Below, piece by piece: positions 9,003 to 17,831 of a DNA stretch of 64,000 nucleotides (positions are counted from its first letter, which is position 1; each line of letters opens with the position of its first letter). The stretch is from Akkermansia sp. N21116 (GTDB lineage Bacteria > Verrucomicrobiota > Verrucomicrobiia > Verrucomicrobiales > Akkermansiaceae): assembly GCF_029854705.2 (NCBI RefSeq), contig NZ_CP139035.1, positions 1,550,001 to 1,614,000 of the forward strand, in the 5' to 3' direction. The position numbers were made by a program, and so were the translations under genes. The notes beneath the pieces were generated by a model. It did not search any database. It worked only from the letters and a program-made list of their open reading frames with translations, and was not told the origin of the DNA.

Positions 9003-9977
9003 ATGAATTTGTTGAAACGTTTGCTGACTTCCCTGGACCGTTTTACGACGGGCCTTCTACTGAGTGTGCTGCTTTCCGTCGTCCTTCCGTGCCGGGGGGA
9101 ATGGGCAGTGGCTATGGAACACGTGAGTGACGCGGCGGTGATGCTGCTGTTCTTCCTGTACGGAGCCAAACTGTCGCGGCGAGCTGTCCGGGACGGGTTG
9201 ATGCATTGGCGCCTGCAGGGACTGGTGGCCTTCAGTACTTTCGTGATGATTCCCGCGCTGGGTTTGATGCTGAGTCCGTTGTTCTCCTTGTGGATGACGC
9301 CCGAGCTGGTGATGGGGATGCTTTACGTGTGCATGCTGCCTTCCACGGTGCAGTCGAGTATTGCCTTTACCTCGATAGCGGGAGGGAATGTGGCCGCCGC
9401 CGTGTGTGCCGCGTCGGTATCAAGCCTTCTTGGTGTGTTCCTTACGCCGTTGCTTGTAGGGATGTTTGTGACGGTCTCCGGCCAGGCGGGAGGGTTGAAT
9501 GCGGATACATTCGCGAATATTTGCCTGATTATTCTGGCTCCGTTCGTAGCCGGGCAAATCGTCCAGAGGTGGATTGGTACCTGGGTGAGGGAGCACCGCA
9601 ATGTGACTTCGTGGACGGATCAGAGTACAATCTGGCTCGTTGTCTATTCCGCTTTCAGCCATGCGATGGTGCAGGGCGTGTGGAAGAGTGTTCCGCTCAT
9701 GTCCCTGGGCGGAGTTGTCGTTTCCTGTGCAACGGTGTTGACCCTGACTCTTCTGCTGACGGCCTGGCTGGCCCGGCGATTGCGGTTCAACCGGGAAGAC
9801 CGCATTGCCATCATTTTTTGCGGTTCCAAGAAAAGCCTGGCAACGGGTATTCCCATGATGAATGTCATTTTTGCCGGTTCGCAGATCGGCGTGCTGGTGT
9901 TGCCTTTGATGGTATTCCATCAGATGCAGCTGATGGTCTGTGCTTTCCTGGCGAAGAAATGGAGCCGGAAGGGGTGA
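9003..9977 (+). CDS. Bile acid:sodium symporter family (SBF-like) membrane transporter
   Basis: This 324-residue integral membrane protein has about nine to ten hydrophobic segments. The opening motif FTTGLLL, the 'FFLYGAKLS' segment and the middle 'QSSIAFTSIAGGNVAAAVCAASVSS' block (shown in pieces: QSSIAFTSIA, GGNVAAA) match the SBF-like/YfeH-RCH1 branch of the bile acid:sodium symporter superfamily. Members move organic anions with sodium; the actual substrate cannot be read from sequence. The ATG at 9003 is preferred to the TTG at 8997. It stands alone, divergent from rhs. Confidence 0.8.
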   Translation: MNLLKRLLTSLDRFTTGLLLSVLLSVVLPCRGEWAVAMEHVSDAAVMLLFFLYGAKLSRRAVRDGLMHWRLQGLVAFSTFVMIPALGLMLSPLFSLWMTPELVMGMLYVCMLPSTVQSSIAFTSIAGGNVAAAVCAASVSSLLGVFLTPLLVGMFVTVSGQAGGLNADTFANICLIILAPFVAGQIVQRWIGTWVREHRNVTSWTDQSTIWLVVYSAFSHAMVQGVWKSVPLMSLGGVVVSCATVLTLTLLLTAWLARRLRFNREDRIAIIFCGSKKSLATGIPMMNVIFAGSQIGVLVLPLMVFHQMQLMVCAFLAKKWSRKG

Positions 9978-10048
9978 CGGATGGACATGAGGGCCGCTGA
10001 GGCGTGTTCACCTGGAATATTTCTCGCGGGACAAGATGTGTTGAAGTG

Positions 10049-10399
10049 TTAGTCTTTCACTCTCAATATAATGCGTATTTGTTCGCGGATCCATGAACTG
10101 GGTGTGCTCTGGTGACGAGCCGCTCTGTTGATAATGGCGTAATAATCGTGTTGGGAGAACGTGATTTCCAGTGTGTAGAGAGGTGGGCAAGAGGAAAAAG
10201 TATTTTTTTTTTGGATCTCGTGGAACTGTATGACAGTTTTCAAAAAGGCGAGTCGGGCGGGAGGGATGGGGGTGGTTCCGGTGAGCCAGTTGTCCAATGT
10301 TCTCTTGCTCACTTGACATATGCTACTCAGTAATTTACGAGACATGCCCGGGGTCGTTTTGATCCAGTGCTTGATGAACTCTTTCTCGTCTGCTTGCAT
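10049..10399 (-). CDS. Small HTH DNA-binding protein
   Basis: This protein of 116 residues has a helix-turn-helix near residues 17-45 (SRKLLSSICQVSKRTLDNWL followed by TGTTPIPPAR), the arrangement of Cro/XRE-type regulators: a short recognition helix and then a conserved Pro-rich turn. The C-terminal half, with 'LEITFSQHDYYAIINRAAR', resembles a small ribbon-helix-helix or substrate-like segment, but I cannot assign it. No partner gene is obvious nearby; it converges on the transporter at 9003-9977. AT-rich sequence upstream (10400-10640) probably holds its promoter and that of the divergent HTH gene. Confidence 0.6.
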   Translation of the reverse strand: MQADEKEFIKHWIKTTPGMSRKLLSSICQVSKRTLDNWLTGTTPIPPARLAFLKTVIQFHEIQKKNTFSSCPPLYTLEITFSQHDYYAIINRAARHQSTPSSWIREQIRIILRVKD

Positions 10400-10644
10400 G
10401 CGGCATGTATTACCCTTCTAGGCCAAAAAATAGAATGTGAAACACAGATTATCCAAATAAAAAACTTGCGGGGATCACGAATTCGTGCATATTTGAGTCA
10501 TTGCGAACGATATACAGAAATTCGCAAATACCTAAAAATCAGAATACATAATAAACTCCTAAAAAAGGCAAATAACAAGTAAACAAGAATCATACCAAAT
10601 AGTAGTATGAAATTGATAATAATGAACAAGAAAGAAAAAAGATA

Positions 10645-11205
10645 ATGTCTATCCACATATTTGTAAACAACCGTATTATTACATTAATCGATCATCCCGG
10701 GCTTTCCTATCCGAAGAGTATTCTTGATTCCCAGATCGGAGGTAAACCTTCTGTCGGCAAGTCGAACAAGAAAATCCAAGGCGGAGGAATTACGACGCAC
10801 GATGCTGCCCTGCTGCTGCGCTGCAGCATGTCGGGGACTCGCCAACTCCTGCGCCGCAAAGGAATCCCGTTTGTCGTAATACCGTCCGAAAGGGGTACTT
10901 TAACCTGCTATTGGGACAAGCCGAGCTTCCTGAAGCTTTTTGAACGCCGGCCTCCGATTTGTAAAAAGATACCCGGCGGCTGGTTGACGACCAAGGAGGC
11001 TTCTCAGTATCTCGGGGTAACAAGGAGTGTCTTGTACCGATTGACCGTTCGCGGAGTTCTGGTTGAAAGGAAAGCCTTGGTCCGAACTTGCCGCGGGGTC
11101 AGGACCAAGAGTTTTTATTCTCTGGAATCCGTTGAAGATGCCATGAACGGACTTCGCAAAATGCGTCAAAAACAGAAGGCCTCCCGGACAGGCAAGAAGG
11201 ATTGA
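10645..11205 (+). CDS. Protein with two tandem excisionase/MerR-like HTH domains
   Basis: This protein of 186 residues contains two similar units. Unit one begins GGGITTHDAALLLRCS near residue 47 and unit two begins GGWLTTKEASQYLGVT near residue 112. Each has the pattern of the HTH_17/excisionase family: (L/I)TT-(K/H)-(E/D)A, a short turn, and a recognition helix ending in a basic stretch. The C-terminal tail is Lys/Arg-rich. It probably binds DNA as a regulator or recombination directionality factor; no integrase lies nearby, so a regulatory role is more likely. The ATG at 10645 follows a purine-rich stretch that may act as a weak ribosome-binding site. A good terminator follows. Confidence 0.65.
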   Translation: MSIHIFVNNRIITLIDHPGLSYPKSILDSQIGGKPSVGKSNKKIQGGGITTHDAALLLRCSMSGTRQLLRRKGIPFVVIPSERGTLTCYWDKPSFLKLFERRPPICKKIPGGWLTTKEASQYLGVTRSVLYRLTVRGVLVERKALVRTCRGVRTKSFYSLESVEDAMNGLRKMRQKQKASRTGKKD

Positions 11206-11241
11206 TGCCGGCGGGTTGGCCTATCGCTTCCCACTAAGAAG

Positions 11242-11279
11242 AAGGCTGTTTCTCTGATGAAGAGGGATAGCCTTTTTCC
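11242..11279 (+). terminator. Terminator of the tandem-HTH gene
   Basis: A 13-bp stem with a few G-T pairs (11242-11254 with 11262-11274) and a 7-base loop is followed by a run of T. It lies 36 bases past the stop of the HTH gene. Confidence 0.75.
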
Positions 11280-11341
11280 CGGGAAGAACCTGGACAATGG
11301 GAATGGTGATGAAAGGCGTCCGAGATAAAAAAAGAACGGGG

Positions 11342-11770
11342 TTAATCGGGCCAGACATTGCCCGGAGTACTGCCCTTGGTGATGATGGCTTTCTGACCAA
11401 CCCTGAATTGAAGTCCCGGTCGTGCTTTCTGGATGATTTCCACCAGTTCGTTGGTGTTGTCCATGAGGATGCGGACTTTGACGTAACGCTCAACTTCGAC
11501 ATTACTATCCATCAGGGAACCTGTGGCCGATGCTATTTTCGTAGTACCCTGGGCGAGAAAGCCGGGGGAGATTGCTTCAGCCGTGCTGGCTGCCATACCG
11601 GCAAAAGCGCCGGTACCTTCGTTTTCCACATCCAGCATGATTTCCTTGACCTTGACAACCGTACCTTCCTGAATGGTCATGATTTTGCCAACGGGGATTT
11701 CGCCTGTATGGCTTTGAGTACATGAAAAAAGGACGGTGGATAACAGGCAGAGGGAGAACAAACGTAGCAT
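11342..11770 (-). CDS. Small lipoprotein, function unknown
   Basis: From the ATG at 11770 the protein has 142 residues; the open frame extends two codons further to a TTG, but the ATG gives a clean signal peptide. Residues 1-17 are a lipoprotein signal ending STVLFSC, with the modified Cys at about residue 17. The mature domain is beta-rich with a Gly/Ala segment (GTGAFAGMAASTAEA) reminiscent of a SlyB-type outer-membrane lipoprotein, though the usual glycine zipper is poor. It is probably anchored in an envelope membrane. It stands upstream of no obvious partner; menA follows on the opposite side on the same strand. Confidence 0.6.
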   Translation of the reverse strand: MLRLFSLCLLSTVLFSCTQSHTGEIPVGKIMTIQEGTVVKVKEIMLDVENEGTGAFAGMAASTAEAISPGFLAQGTTKIASATGSLMDSNVEVERYVKVRILMDNTNELVEIIQKARPGLQFRVGQKAIITKGSTPGNVWPD

Positions 11771-11894
11771 GGACAAAAATGATTGGAATACACCAAGGAT
11801 ACGCCGTCGAAGAGCGCATTCTTTCAGAGATTCCGTAAAAAACCGGTTTTGTGGGGAGAGGGAGATTCTCCGGATCGGCTTGCTTCCTTTGTCG

Positions 11895-12815
11895 TCAGCT
11901 TAGCGTATAAGTCAGGAGGTAGACGATAAGGTGCGCCGAGGATAGGGCAAGAACTTTGTTGAGCTTGGCATTCTCCGGTGTTCTTCTTATTTTCAGAATT
12001 AATAAACCGGCCAGGAGAAAGGCGGGAATCCACTTCCACCAAAGGTCGCCGATGGAAAGTCCCAAGGCACGGAATGAAGTCGGCAGTGTGATGTAGGCGG
12101 CAACGATGAAGGAAATCGTCATTCCACGGGCTCTGGCGGAACCGAGACGTACTGCCAGCGTCTTCTTGCCAGTGGTTGCGTCTTCCTTGCGGTCACGCAG
12201 ATTGTTGATGGAAATCATGACGGCAGCCAGGAGTCCGCACTGGATGCCGATTACAAAACCGGCGTGATACACCTTGAGTGTCAGTAGTTCTGTCGTTCCT
12301 GGCACCATGAGTCCGGTGCCGATCTGGACGAGGATGGTTCCCATGACGGCCACGAAACCGAAAAAGAGAATGACGAAGATCTCCCCCAGTCCGTTGTAGG
12401 CCAGAGGATAGGGACCTCCCGTGTATCCGTAGGTGAAGAAGAGAGAAGGAATGCCGATAGCGAGGATGGGCCACCCGCGCAAGTCAATGAGAGGGAAGGC
12501 AAACAGACAGGCCATGAGAAGGAATGCGATGGCTCCTCCAAGAACCTGGTTCCGAGTCAGGCTGCCGGAAGCCGTCATGCGCTTTGGTCCCGTCCGGCGG
12601 GAGGTATCGGCCTGTTTGTCGTGATCAATGGCATCATTGAACAGGTTGCAGGCAATCTGGAGGCAGAGCGTACTGAGCACCGTGAAGAGAGCCAGCCGGA
12701 CATCCCAGCTTCCAGTCATGCGCCAGACGACCATGCAGCCGGCCCAGACGGGGATGACGGCTGCCGTGAGCGTTTTGGGTCGGGTGGCGAGAAAATAGGA
12801 GGCTAGTTTACTCAT
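11895..12815 (-). CDS. menA: 1,4-dihydroxy-2-naphthoate polyprenyltransferase
   Basis: MenA joins a polyprenyl chain to 1,4-dihydroxy-2-naphthoate at the inner membrane, the step that yields demethylmenaquinone. The 306-residue protein has about eight to nine membrane segments and the UbiA-family Asp-rich motif NLFNDAIDHDKQAD at residues 57-70, which binds Mg-pyrophosphate. A second Asp-rich motif lies in the NLRDRKEDATTGKKTLAVR region. The start at the ATG 12815 is preferred over an upstream in-frame start at 12854, because the family begins with a short leader and 'RPKTLTAA'. Menaquinone here would serve anaerobic electron transport, such as fumarate reduction feeding the succinate-propionate route encoded next door. 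Confidence 0.88.
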   Translation of the reverse strand: MSKLASYFLATRPKTLTAAVIPVWAGCMVVWRMTGSWDVRLALFTVLSTLCLQIACNLFNDAIDHDKQADTSRRTGPKRMTASGSLTRNQVLGGAIAFLLMACLFAFPLIDLRGWPILAIGIPSLFFTYGYTGGPYPLAYNGLGEIFVILFFGFVAVMGTILVQIGTGLMVPGTTELLTLKVYHAGFVIGIQCGLLAAVMISINNLRDRKEDATTGKKTLAVRLGSARARGMTISFIVAAYITLPTSFRALGLSIGDLWWKWIPAFLLAGLLILKIRRTPENAKLNKVLALSSAHLIVYLLTYTLS

Positions 12816-12936
12816 GGGGTGGCGGATTGTAGCCTGGAGCCAGCCATCCGTCAAGAAACCCGGTGCCAGGCCGGTATGTATCAGGATAACTGGCGTTCCA
12901 CAGATGCATGCCGGCTGTCCGAACCGTTCGGGCGGT

Positions 12937-12981
12937 AAAAAAGCGGAAGCCGTCTTCCTTGTGATAGGAAAACGGCTTCCG
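12937..12981 (-). terminator. Strong terminator after the CoA-transferase gene
   Basis: A perfect 9-bp stem (cggaagccg at 12944-12952 with cggcttccg at 12973-12981) is followed in the minus direction by six T (complement of 12937-12942). It marks the end of the propionate gene cluster. Confidence 0.85.
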
Positions 12982-13006
12982 GAGGGACGGTTTTTACCGT
13001 ACGGGA

Positions 13007-14494
13007 TTAGTCCTTGAAGCTGGCGTTGCGCATGTCACCTGTTTCGAGGAACTTGCTGTGCATTTCCAGAGCCTTGGCAACGTTACAGGGAGTGTGGAAC
13101 CCGGGCGTGAGGGCGATGTAATCGCGCAGGAGTTGCTTGTAATCCGGATGGACGCATTTTTCGATGATTTCTTCCGCACGTTCGCGGGGGCATTTGCCAC
13201 GGAGGTCGGCTACGCCGAGTTCCGTCACGATGATGTCGACATCATGTTCGGTATGGTCGTGGTGGGAGACCATCGGGACAATGGAGGAGATGGCTCCCCC
13301 TTTGGCGACGGACGGGCAGGTGAAGATTGTCAGGAATCCGTTGCGGGCGAAATCTCCGGATCCTCCGATGCCATTCATCATCTGGCGGCCGTAGAAGTGG
13401 GTGGAATTGACGTTGCCGAAAATGTCGACTTCGATGGCGGTATTGATGCAGATCAGGCCGAGACGGCGGACAATTTCGGGATTGTTGGAGATTTCCTGCG
13501 GGCGAAGGATGACGTGCTGCTTATAGAAGTCGAGGTTCTTGAGCATGTGGTCAAGCTGGTCGTCGGAGACTGTCAGGGAACAACCGGCTGCCAGAGAACA
13601 GCGGCCTTCGTCCATGAGCTTGATGACGGAGTCCTGAATGACTTCCGTATACATCTGGAAAGGAGGGATGCTTTCATCGCGTCCCAGTGCGCCGAGGACG
13701 GCATTGGCGATGTTGCCGACGCCGGACTGAATGGGCAGGAAACCGGAGGGAATGCGGCCAGCCTTGAATTCGGCGGAAAGGAATTCGGCAACATTTTCTC
13801 CGATTTTATCGGTGATGGGATCGCCGGGTTTGAAGGGGGCGATACCGTTGGGTTCATTCGTTTCTACGATACCGACGACTTTGGCCGGATCAATCTTGAG
13901 AGTGGTTGTACCGATGCGATGGGAAGGACTGGTGAGGGGGATGGGTTTGCGGTTGGGCAGCTCTTCGGGCATGTAGATGTCGTGCATGCCGATCATTTCC
14001 TTGGGCATGTAGGCGTTGCGTTCCACAATGATGCGCTCGGCCAGGAGGCAGTAGGTTGGCGTGTTGCCGACGCCGGTGGTCAGGGTGACTTCACCGTCTT
14101 CCGTGATGTCTGCAACTTCGATGATCGCGGTTTTGACGGCGGGGATGTGTCCGTAACGCATGTACATGGCGGTGTGGGAGAGATGCATGTCGTTGTACTG
14201 CACGTCTTCCGAGTTGATACGCTTGCGGAGGTCGGGGCTGGACTGGTAGGGTGTTCTATGTCCGATTGCATTGGCCCGGGCCAGGGCTCCGTCGGTGGAA
14301 CCGCTGGTGGAAGCTCCGGAAAAGATGTTTACTTTGAACGGTTTCCCTTCGGCATGAAGAGCTTCTGCCTTGGCGGCGATGGCGCGTGTAGTGGCCTTGG
14401 GAACGCCGGCTGCGGTAAATCCGCTCAAACCGATGTTTTCGTCGTGTTCAATGAGTGCAGCAGCTTCTTCAGGAGTTAATTTTTTGTAGGTCAT
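13007..14494 (-). CDS. Succinate/acetate-type CoA-transferase (acetyl-CoA hydrolase family)
   Basis: This 495-residue protein belongs to the class I CoA-transferase / acetyl-CoA hydrolase family (Cat1, ScpC, AarC). Glu284 in MYTEVIQDS is the residue that forms the glutamyl-CoA intermediate, and the GSGVGNIANAV-like oxyanion loop is present as SGVGNIANAVL (residues 258-268). Family members move CoA between propionyl-CoA or acetyl-CoA and succinate. Next to the methylmalonyl-CoA decarboxylase genes, the likely job is propionyl-CoA + succinate to propionate + succinyl-CoA, which closes the fermentation cycle; succinate:acetate use is the alternative. ATG at 14494, with a gap of about 80 bases after the biotin ligase gene. 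A strong terminator follows. Confidence 0.88.
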   Translation of the reverse strand: MTYKKLTPEEAAALIEHDENIGLSGFTAAGVPKATTRAIAAKAEALHAEGKPFKVNIFSGASTSGSTDGALARANAIGHRTPYQSSPDLRKRINSEDVQYNDMHLSHTAMYMRYGHIPAVKTAIIEVADITEDGEVTLTTGVGNTPTYCLLAERIIVERNAYMPKEMIGMHDIYMPEELPNRKPIPLTSPSHRIGTTTLKIDPAKVVGIVETNEPNGIAPFKPGDPITDKIGENVAEFLSAEFKAGRIPSGFLPIQSGVGNIANAVLGALGRDESIPPFQMYTEVIQDSVIKLMDEGRCSLAAGCSLTVSDDQLDHMLKNLDFYKQHVILRPQEISNNPEIVRRLGLICINTAIEVDIFGNVNSTHFYGRQMMNGIGGSGDFARNGFLTIFTCPSVAKGGAISSIVPMVSHHDHTEHDVDIIVTELGVADLRGKCPRERAEEIIEKCVHPDYKQLLRDYIALTPGFHTPCNVAKALEMHSKFLETGDMRNASFKD

Positions 14495-14575
14495 GATGTT
14501 GGTGTGTGAAAATGGTTGTAGTATAAAAGACGTGGGGTTCCAGCGAAAAAAAAAGAAAAACGATTTTAGCGTCTT

Positions 14576-15349
14576 TCAGACTTCGGTCAGGCGTGTAATG
14601 GAAATGGCCGGAATTGTTTTTCGGGAGCCGTCGGAAAGAAATAGAACGGGGGATCCGTCATCGGTGATACCTTCAAAAATACCCTCGATCGTGGCGTCGT
14701 CCGTCAGGACGGATACGGCTGTCCGGCCTCCCCATGCCTTATTGAGGCGGGGCAGCAGGCCTGATAGTCCGGTGGTGGAAAAAACGTTCCATTCGTCCTT
14801 GAGAGCATGGGCAAGGCACTCCATGATGTCGTCGATGCCGGGGCAGGGGACCAGGAGGTCGGCAAGGCGTGCGGGAGGATCCTGAACTTTGCCCTTAAGC
14901 ACGGCGATATCATTGAATATGTTGATGCCGATGCCGACGACAGCCATGTCGGAAGCCGGCCTCTCGACGAGGATACCCGCTAATTTGGATTTACCGACCA
15001 GGAGGTCGTTGGGCCAGCGCAATCGTGCTCCGTGAATGGAGTATCCGGCTAAAATATCCAAGAGGGCGAGTCCGGCGACAAGAGGAAGATGCCCCCATTG
15101 GACAGGGATACTGCCTTGGGGCTCCAAAGGAAGATTGAATGAGGCCCACAGGCCGCCGGGAGACCCGAACCAAGTCCGGTTGAAACGTCCTCGTCCGTTA
15201 CGCTGGAACTCGCAGCGGGCGATATGCCACGGTGGAAGGTGGCGAGCCAAATCGTTGGTAGAAGAAGCCTCGGCCCAGTCATGCACTGTCCAGATTCCGA
15301 AACGGCGCGTCGAACGGGCTGGTTCGGTTCGGTTGGACGGGTTGGTCAT
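14576..15349 (-). CDS. birA: Biotin-protein ligase (BirA-type)
   Basis: A 257-residue ligase domain that makes biotinyl-AMP and transfers biotin to a carrier lysine. Visible motifs are STND, the nucleotide loop NGRGRFNRTW (in place of GRGRRGRxW), RLRWPNDLLVGKSKLAGIL and VVGIGIN. There is no N-terminal winged-helix repressor domain, so it is a class I, enzyme-only ligase. It lies 41 bases after the decarboxylase beta subunit gene and in the same direction, so it is probably co-transcribed with the biotin carrier it modifies (Lys101 of the protein at 16868-17275). This enzyme-substrate linkage supports the operon assignment. Confidence 0.88.
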   Translation of the reverse strand: MTNPSNRTEPARSTRRFGIWTVHDWAEASSTNDLARHLPPWHIARCEFQRNGRGRFNRTWFGSPGGLWASFNLPLEPQGSIPVQWGHLPLVAGLALLDILAGYSIHGARLRWPNDLLVGKSKLAGILVERPASDMAVVGIGINIFNDIAVLKGKVQDPPARLADLLVPCPGIDDIMECLAHALKDEWNVFSTTGLSGLLPRLNKAWGGRTAVSVLTDDATIEGIFEGITDDGSPVLFLSDGSRKTIPAISITRLTEV

Positions 15350-15390
15350 GGCAGGGCCGAGGCTGAGAAAGCACCGATACCTGGAATAGG

Positions 15391-16782
15391 TTAACGGGTG
15401 AGAGTAGAGATGTAGTAACCGGCGATGACGGCGGTTCCGATTACGCCTGCGACATTGGGGCCCATGGCGTGCATCAGCAGGTAATTGGAGGGATCCGCCT
15501 GCTGGCCGACGTTATGGGAGACACGGGCAGCCATCGGCACGGCGGAAACGCCGGCGGAGCCGATGAGAGGGTTGACCGGATTCTTGCGCCAGATCAGGTT
15601 CATGATGTGGGCGGCGATTACGCCACCGGCCGTAGCAACCACGAAGGCGACGATGCCGAGGCAGATGATGAGCATGGTTTCCGTCTGCAGGAACCGTTCT
15701 CCTTGCATGGTCAGACCGACGGAGGTGCCCAGGAAGATCGTCATGATGTTGATGATTTCATTCTGGGATGCCTTGACCAGGCGTTCCGTCACTCCGCATT
15801 CACGCATAAAGTTGCCGAGCATGAGCATGCCGATCAGCGGGGATGCGTCCGGAATCAGCAGGATCGTGACAATGGTCACCATGACGGCGAAGAAGAGCTT
15901 CTCCGACTTGCTGACGTTTCGAAGCTTTTTCATGCGAATCTTGCGCTGGGCCTTTGTAGTGAGCGCCTTCATGACCGGTGGCTGGATCAGCGGCACCAGG
16001 GACATGTATGTATAGGCGGCCACGGCCACGGCACCGAGGATGTGCGGAGCAAGCTTCATGGTCAGGAAGATGGACGTCGGACCGTCGGCTCCTCCGATGA
16101 TGCCGATAGATGCCGCTTCCTGCTTGGAAAAGCCCATGAACAAGGCCATAAAGAAGGTGGCTGCCACGCCTACCTGGGCAGCGGCGCCGAGCAAGAGTGT
16201 TCTTGGCGCTGCCAGCAGGGGACCGAAGTCTGTCAATGCTCCGACGCCCAGGAAGATGATGGGCGGGAAGATTTCCGCTTTGACCCCCAAGCCGAGCCAG
16301 TCATACAATCCGCCGCTGATGGAAGCAACGAGGTAGTTCTGACCTTTTTGACCGGTCAGGGTGTATTGACCGGGAACTTCCCGTCCGTCCTTGACTACGG
16401 GAGCGGCGACCATGGGGGTGGTCATAGCTTCTTTGTACTTGGCTGCCTCTTCCTGAGAACTGATTTGTTTGTTTTCGGAAACAGGCTGATCCAACGGAGC
16501 CAGATTAAGCCTGAGGAAGCCTACATCGGTGTAGGTTGTCTGGGTCATCTTGCCGTCTTCGACGGACACGATTTCCTTGTTAACCTTGGTGATGAGCATC
16601 CCGTTGTCGGGAATGTTGGCGATCAGCGCGCCGAAAGCGATTGGAACCATCAATAACGGTTCGTACTGCTTTGCGACCCCCAAATAGAGGAGGATTACCG
16701 CGATGACCCACATGCCCACCATCTGGAGGGTCAGGGAGAAAATCCCCATCCCCTCGAGGAAAGTGTTGATTGATTCTATCAT
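15391..16782 (-). CDS. mmdB: Sodium-pumping methylmalonyl-CoA decarboxylase, beta subunit
   Basis: The beta subunit of the Na+-translocating decarboxylase family (OadB/MmdB/GcdB) decarboxylates carboxybiotin and couples this to sodium export. The 463-residue protein has about ten or more membrane segments. The family blocks GFSKQEAASIGIIGGADGPT-type (IGIIGGADGPTSIFL near residue 235), 'LMLGNFMRECGV' and 'NPLIGSAGVSAVPMAARV' (seen in parts) are intact. An insert of about 100 residues after the first two membrane helices (near residues 65-165, including VNKEIVSVEDGKM) is longer than in Klebsiella OadB and probably faces the periplasm. Placed between the biotin carrier and biotin ligase genes. 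Confidence 0.9.
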   Translation of the reverse strand: MIESINTFLEGMGIFSLTLQMVGMWVIAVILLYLGVAKQYEPLLMVPIAFGALIANIPDNGMLITKVNKEIVSVEDGKMTQTTYTDVGFLRLNLAPLDQPVSENKQISSQEEAAKYKEAMTTPMVAAPVVKDGREVPGQYTLTGQKGQNYLVASISGGLYDWLGLGVKAEIFPPIIFLGVGALTDFGPLLAAPRTLLLGAAAQVGVAATFFMALFMGFSKQEAASIGIIGGADGPTSIFLTMKLAPHILGAVAVAAYTYMSLVPLIQPPVMKALTTKAQRKIRMKKLRNVSKSEKLFFAVMVTIVTILLIPDASPLIGMLMLGNFMRECGVTERLVKASQNEIINIMTIFLGTSVGLTMQGERFLQTETMLIICLGIVAFVVATAGGVIAAHIMNLIWRKNPVNPLIGSAGVSAVPMAARVSHNVGQQADPSNYLLMHAMGPNVAGVIGTAVIAGYYISTLTR

Positions 16783-16867
16783 GACAGGTGAAGTCGAATA
16801 ACTTGATGAACTGGCCCCCGGTTTTCCGAGCGTTTTTTACGCGTGCCAGTTGTTACAACAGTTGTCC

Positions 16868-17275
16868 TTAGCCGATGATAGCAAGGGCCTGGCCTTCCTG
16901 AACAGTGTCTCCGGCGCTGACTTGGAACGAAGTCAGTGTTCCGGAGCAGGGGGCGTAGATGTTGGTGTTCATCTTCATAGCTTCCAGCGTCAGGATCTGA
17001 TCACCTTCCTTGACGGCTGTTCCAACGGCAACGTCGAGGGAGACGACACGTCCGGCCAGAGGACTCGGGATGGTGCCGGCTCCGGCGGCGGGAGCAGCTG
17101 CAGGGGCGGGAGTAGGTGCCGGAGCGGCAACGGGGGCCGAAACAGGAGCGGCAACCTTGGCAGGAGCGGCAGAGGAGAGGGCGGAGACAGGAGCGGTGCA
17201 GCAGGAGGAGCCGTCAAGAATTTCAACGCTGACGTCAAATGCTTTACCATCTACGGTAATACGGAGTTTTTTCAT
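16868..17275 (-). CDS. mmdC: Biotin carrier (gamma) subunit of methylmalonyl-CoA decarboxylase
   Basis: This 135-residue protein has three parts: an N-terminal strand-rich start (MKKLRITVDGKAFDVSVEI), an Ala/Pro linker (about residues 30-65) and a biotinyl domain with EAMKM, the target Lys being residue 101. The linker and carrier layout match MmdC/OadA carrier domains. The start is the ATG at 17275; an upstream in-frame Met at 17308 would add a non-conserved leader. It carries CO2 as carboxybiotin from the alpha subunit to the membrane subunit. An unusual Cys pair (residues 25-26) follows the first strands. It may also serve the carboxyltransferase at 62549-63997, which lacks its own carrier domain. 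Confidence 0.9.
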   Translation of the reverse strand: MKKLRITVDGKAFDVSVEILDGSSCCTAPVSALSSAAPAKVAAPVSAPVAAPAPTPAPAAAPAAGAGTIPSPLAGRVVSLDVAVGTAVKEGDQILTLEAMKMNTNIYAPCSGTLTSFQVSAGDTVQEGQALAIIG

Positions 17276-17423
17276 TGTGTTGGAGTGAGGTTGATGTTGA
17301 TGCGGCACGTATAATTGTTGGTGAGGTTGGGTTTGCGCCGCGGCAATGGTTGGTAATTAAAATTAGAGTATTTTCCCCGTCCGGTTGGCGGGATGCCTTT
17401 CCGGACGGGAAGAAACGGTTGGT

Positions 17424-17822
17424 TTATCGGGTGGGGCGAATGCGGTGTGAAGCAAAGATTTCGTTACGTCCCGTATGGGAATAAGTATTGGAAGTTTGCT
17501 TGATATCTACGATACGGTGGCTCATGCCTTGAAGGGCAGTTGCAACCGCAGCGGAAATAACCGCTACCATTTCCGGCGTCAGACTGTCTCCGGCAGGTGC
17601 CGCAGGCTGAACCGCAACGGGGGCGGTTTTGGCGCTTGCGGCCGGTGCCGGTTGTTCCTGGGGCTTTTGACTGGAGTTCACTTTGGAGACAATAGCCAAA
17701 ACGAGAGCCAGGAAGCCCAGGCAGGACATGACGACGATAATGCCCACTATCTGATATTCCAGCTCTGCCAGAGCCATTTGAAGGCGCTGGACCAAGGCAA
17801 GAAAGATATTGGCGTTTAACAT
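17424..17822 (-). CDS. mmdD: Methylmalonyl-CoA decarboxylase delta subunit (OadG family)
   Basis: A 132-residue small subunit with a single N-terminal membrane helix (about residues 23-46, IVGIIVVMSCLGFLALVLAI), a Pro/Ala/Gln linker, a conserved short helix (LTPEMVAVISAAVATAL) and the C-terminal family tail of the type GR-EIFASHR. OadG/MmdD subunits hold the complex together at the membrane. The gene begins nine bases after the alpha subunit stop. The gap of 148 bases before the next gene is longer than elsewhere in the cluster. Confidence 0.85.
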   Translation of the reverse strand: MLNANIFLALVQRLQMALAELEYQIVGIIVVMSCLGFLALVLAIVSKVNSSQKPQEQPAPAASAKTAPVAVQPAAPAGDSLTPEMVAVISAAVATALQGMSHRIVDIKQTSNTYSHTGRNEIFASHRIRPTR

Positions 17823-17831
17823 GACAGCGAA

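Noticed and set aside
13058-14479. Plus-strand frame of 473 codons opposite the CoA-transferase gene
   Set aside because: The transferase has all family motifs; the opposite frame is a GC-driven shadow.
15469-16656. Long plus-strand open frame of 395 codons opposite mmdB
   Set aside because: Its product is low-complexity and His/Gly/Asp-rich with no family likeness, while the minus strand codes a clear OadB-type subunit.
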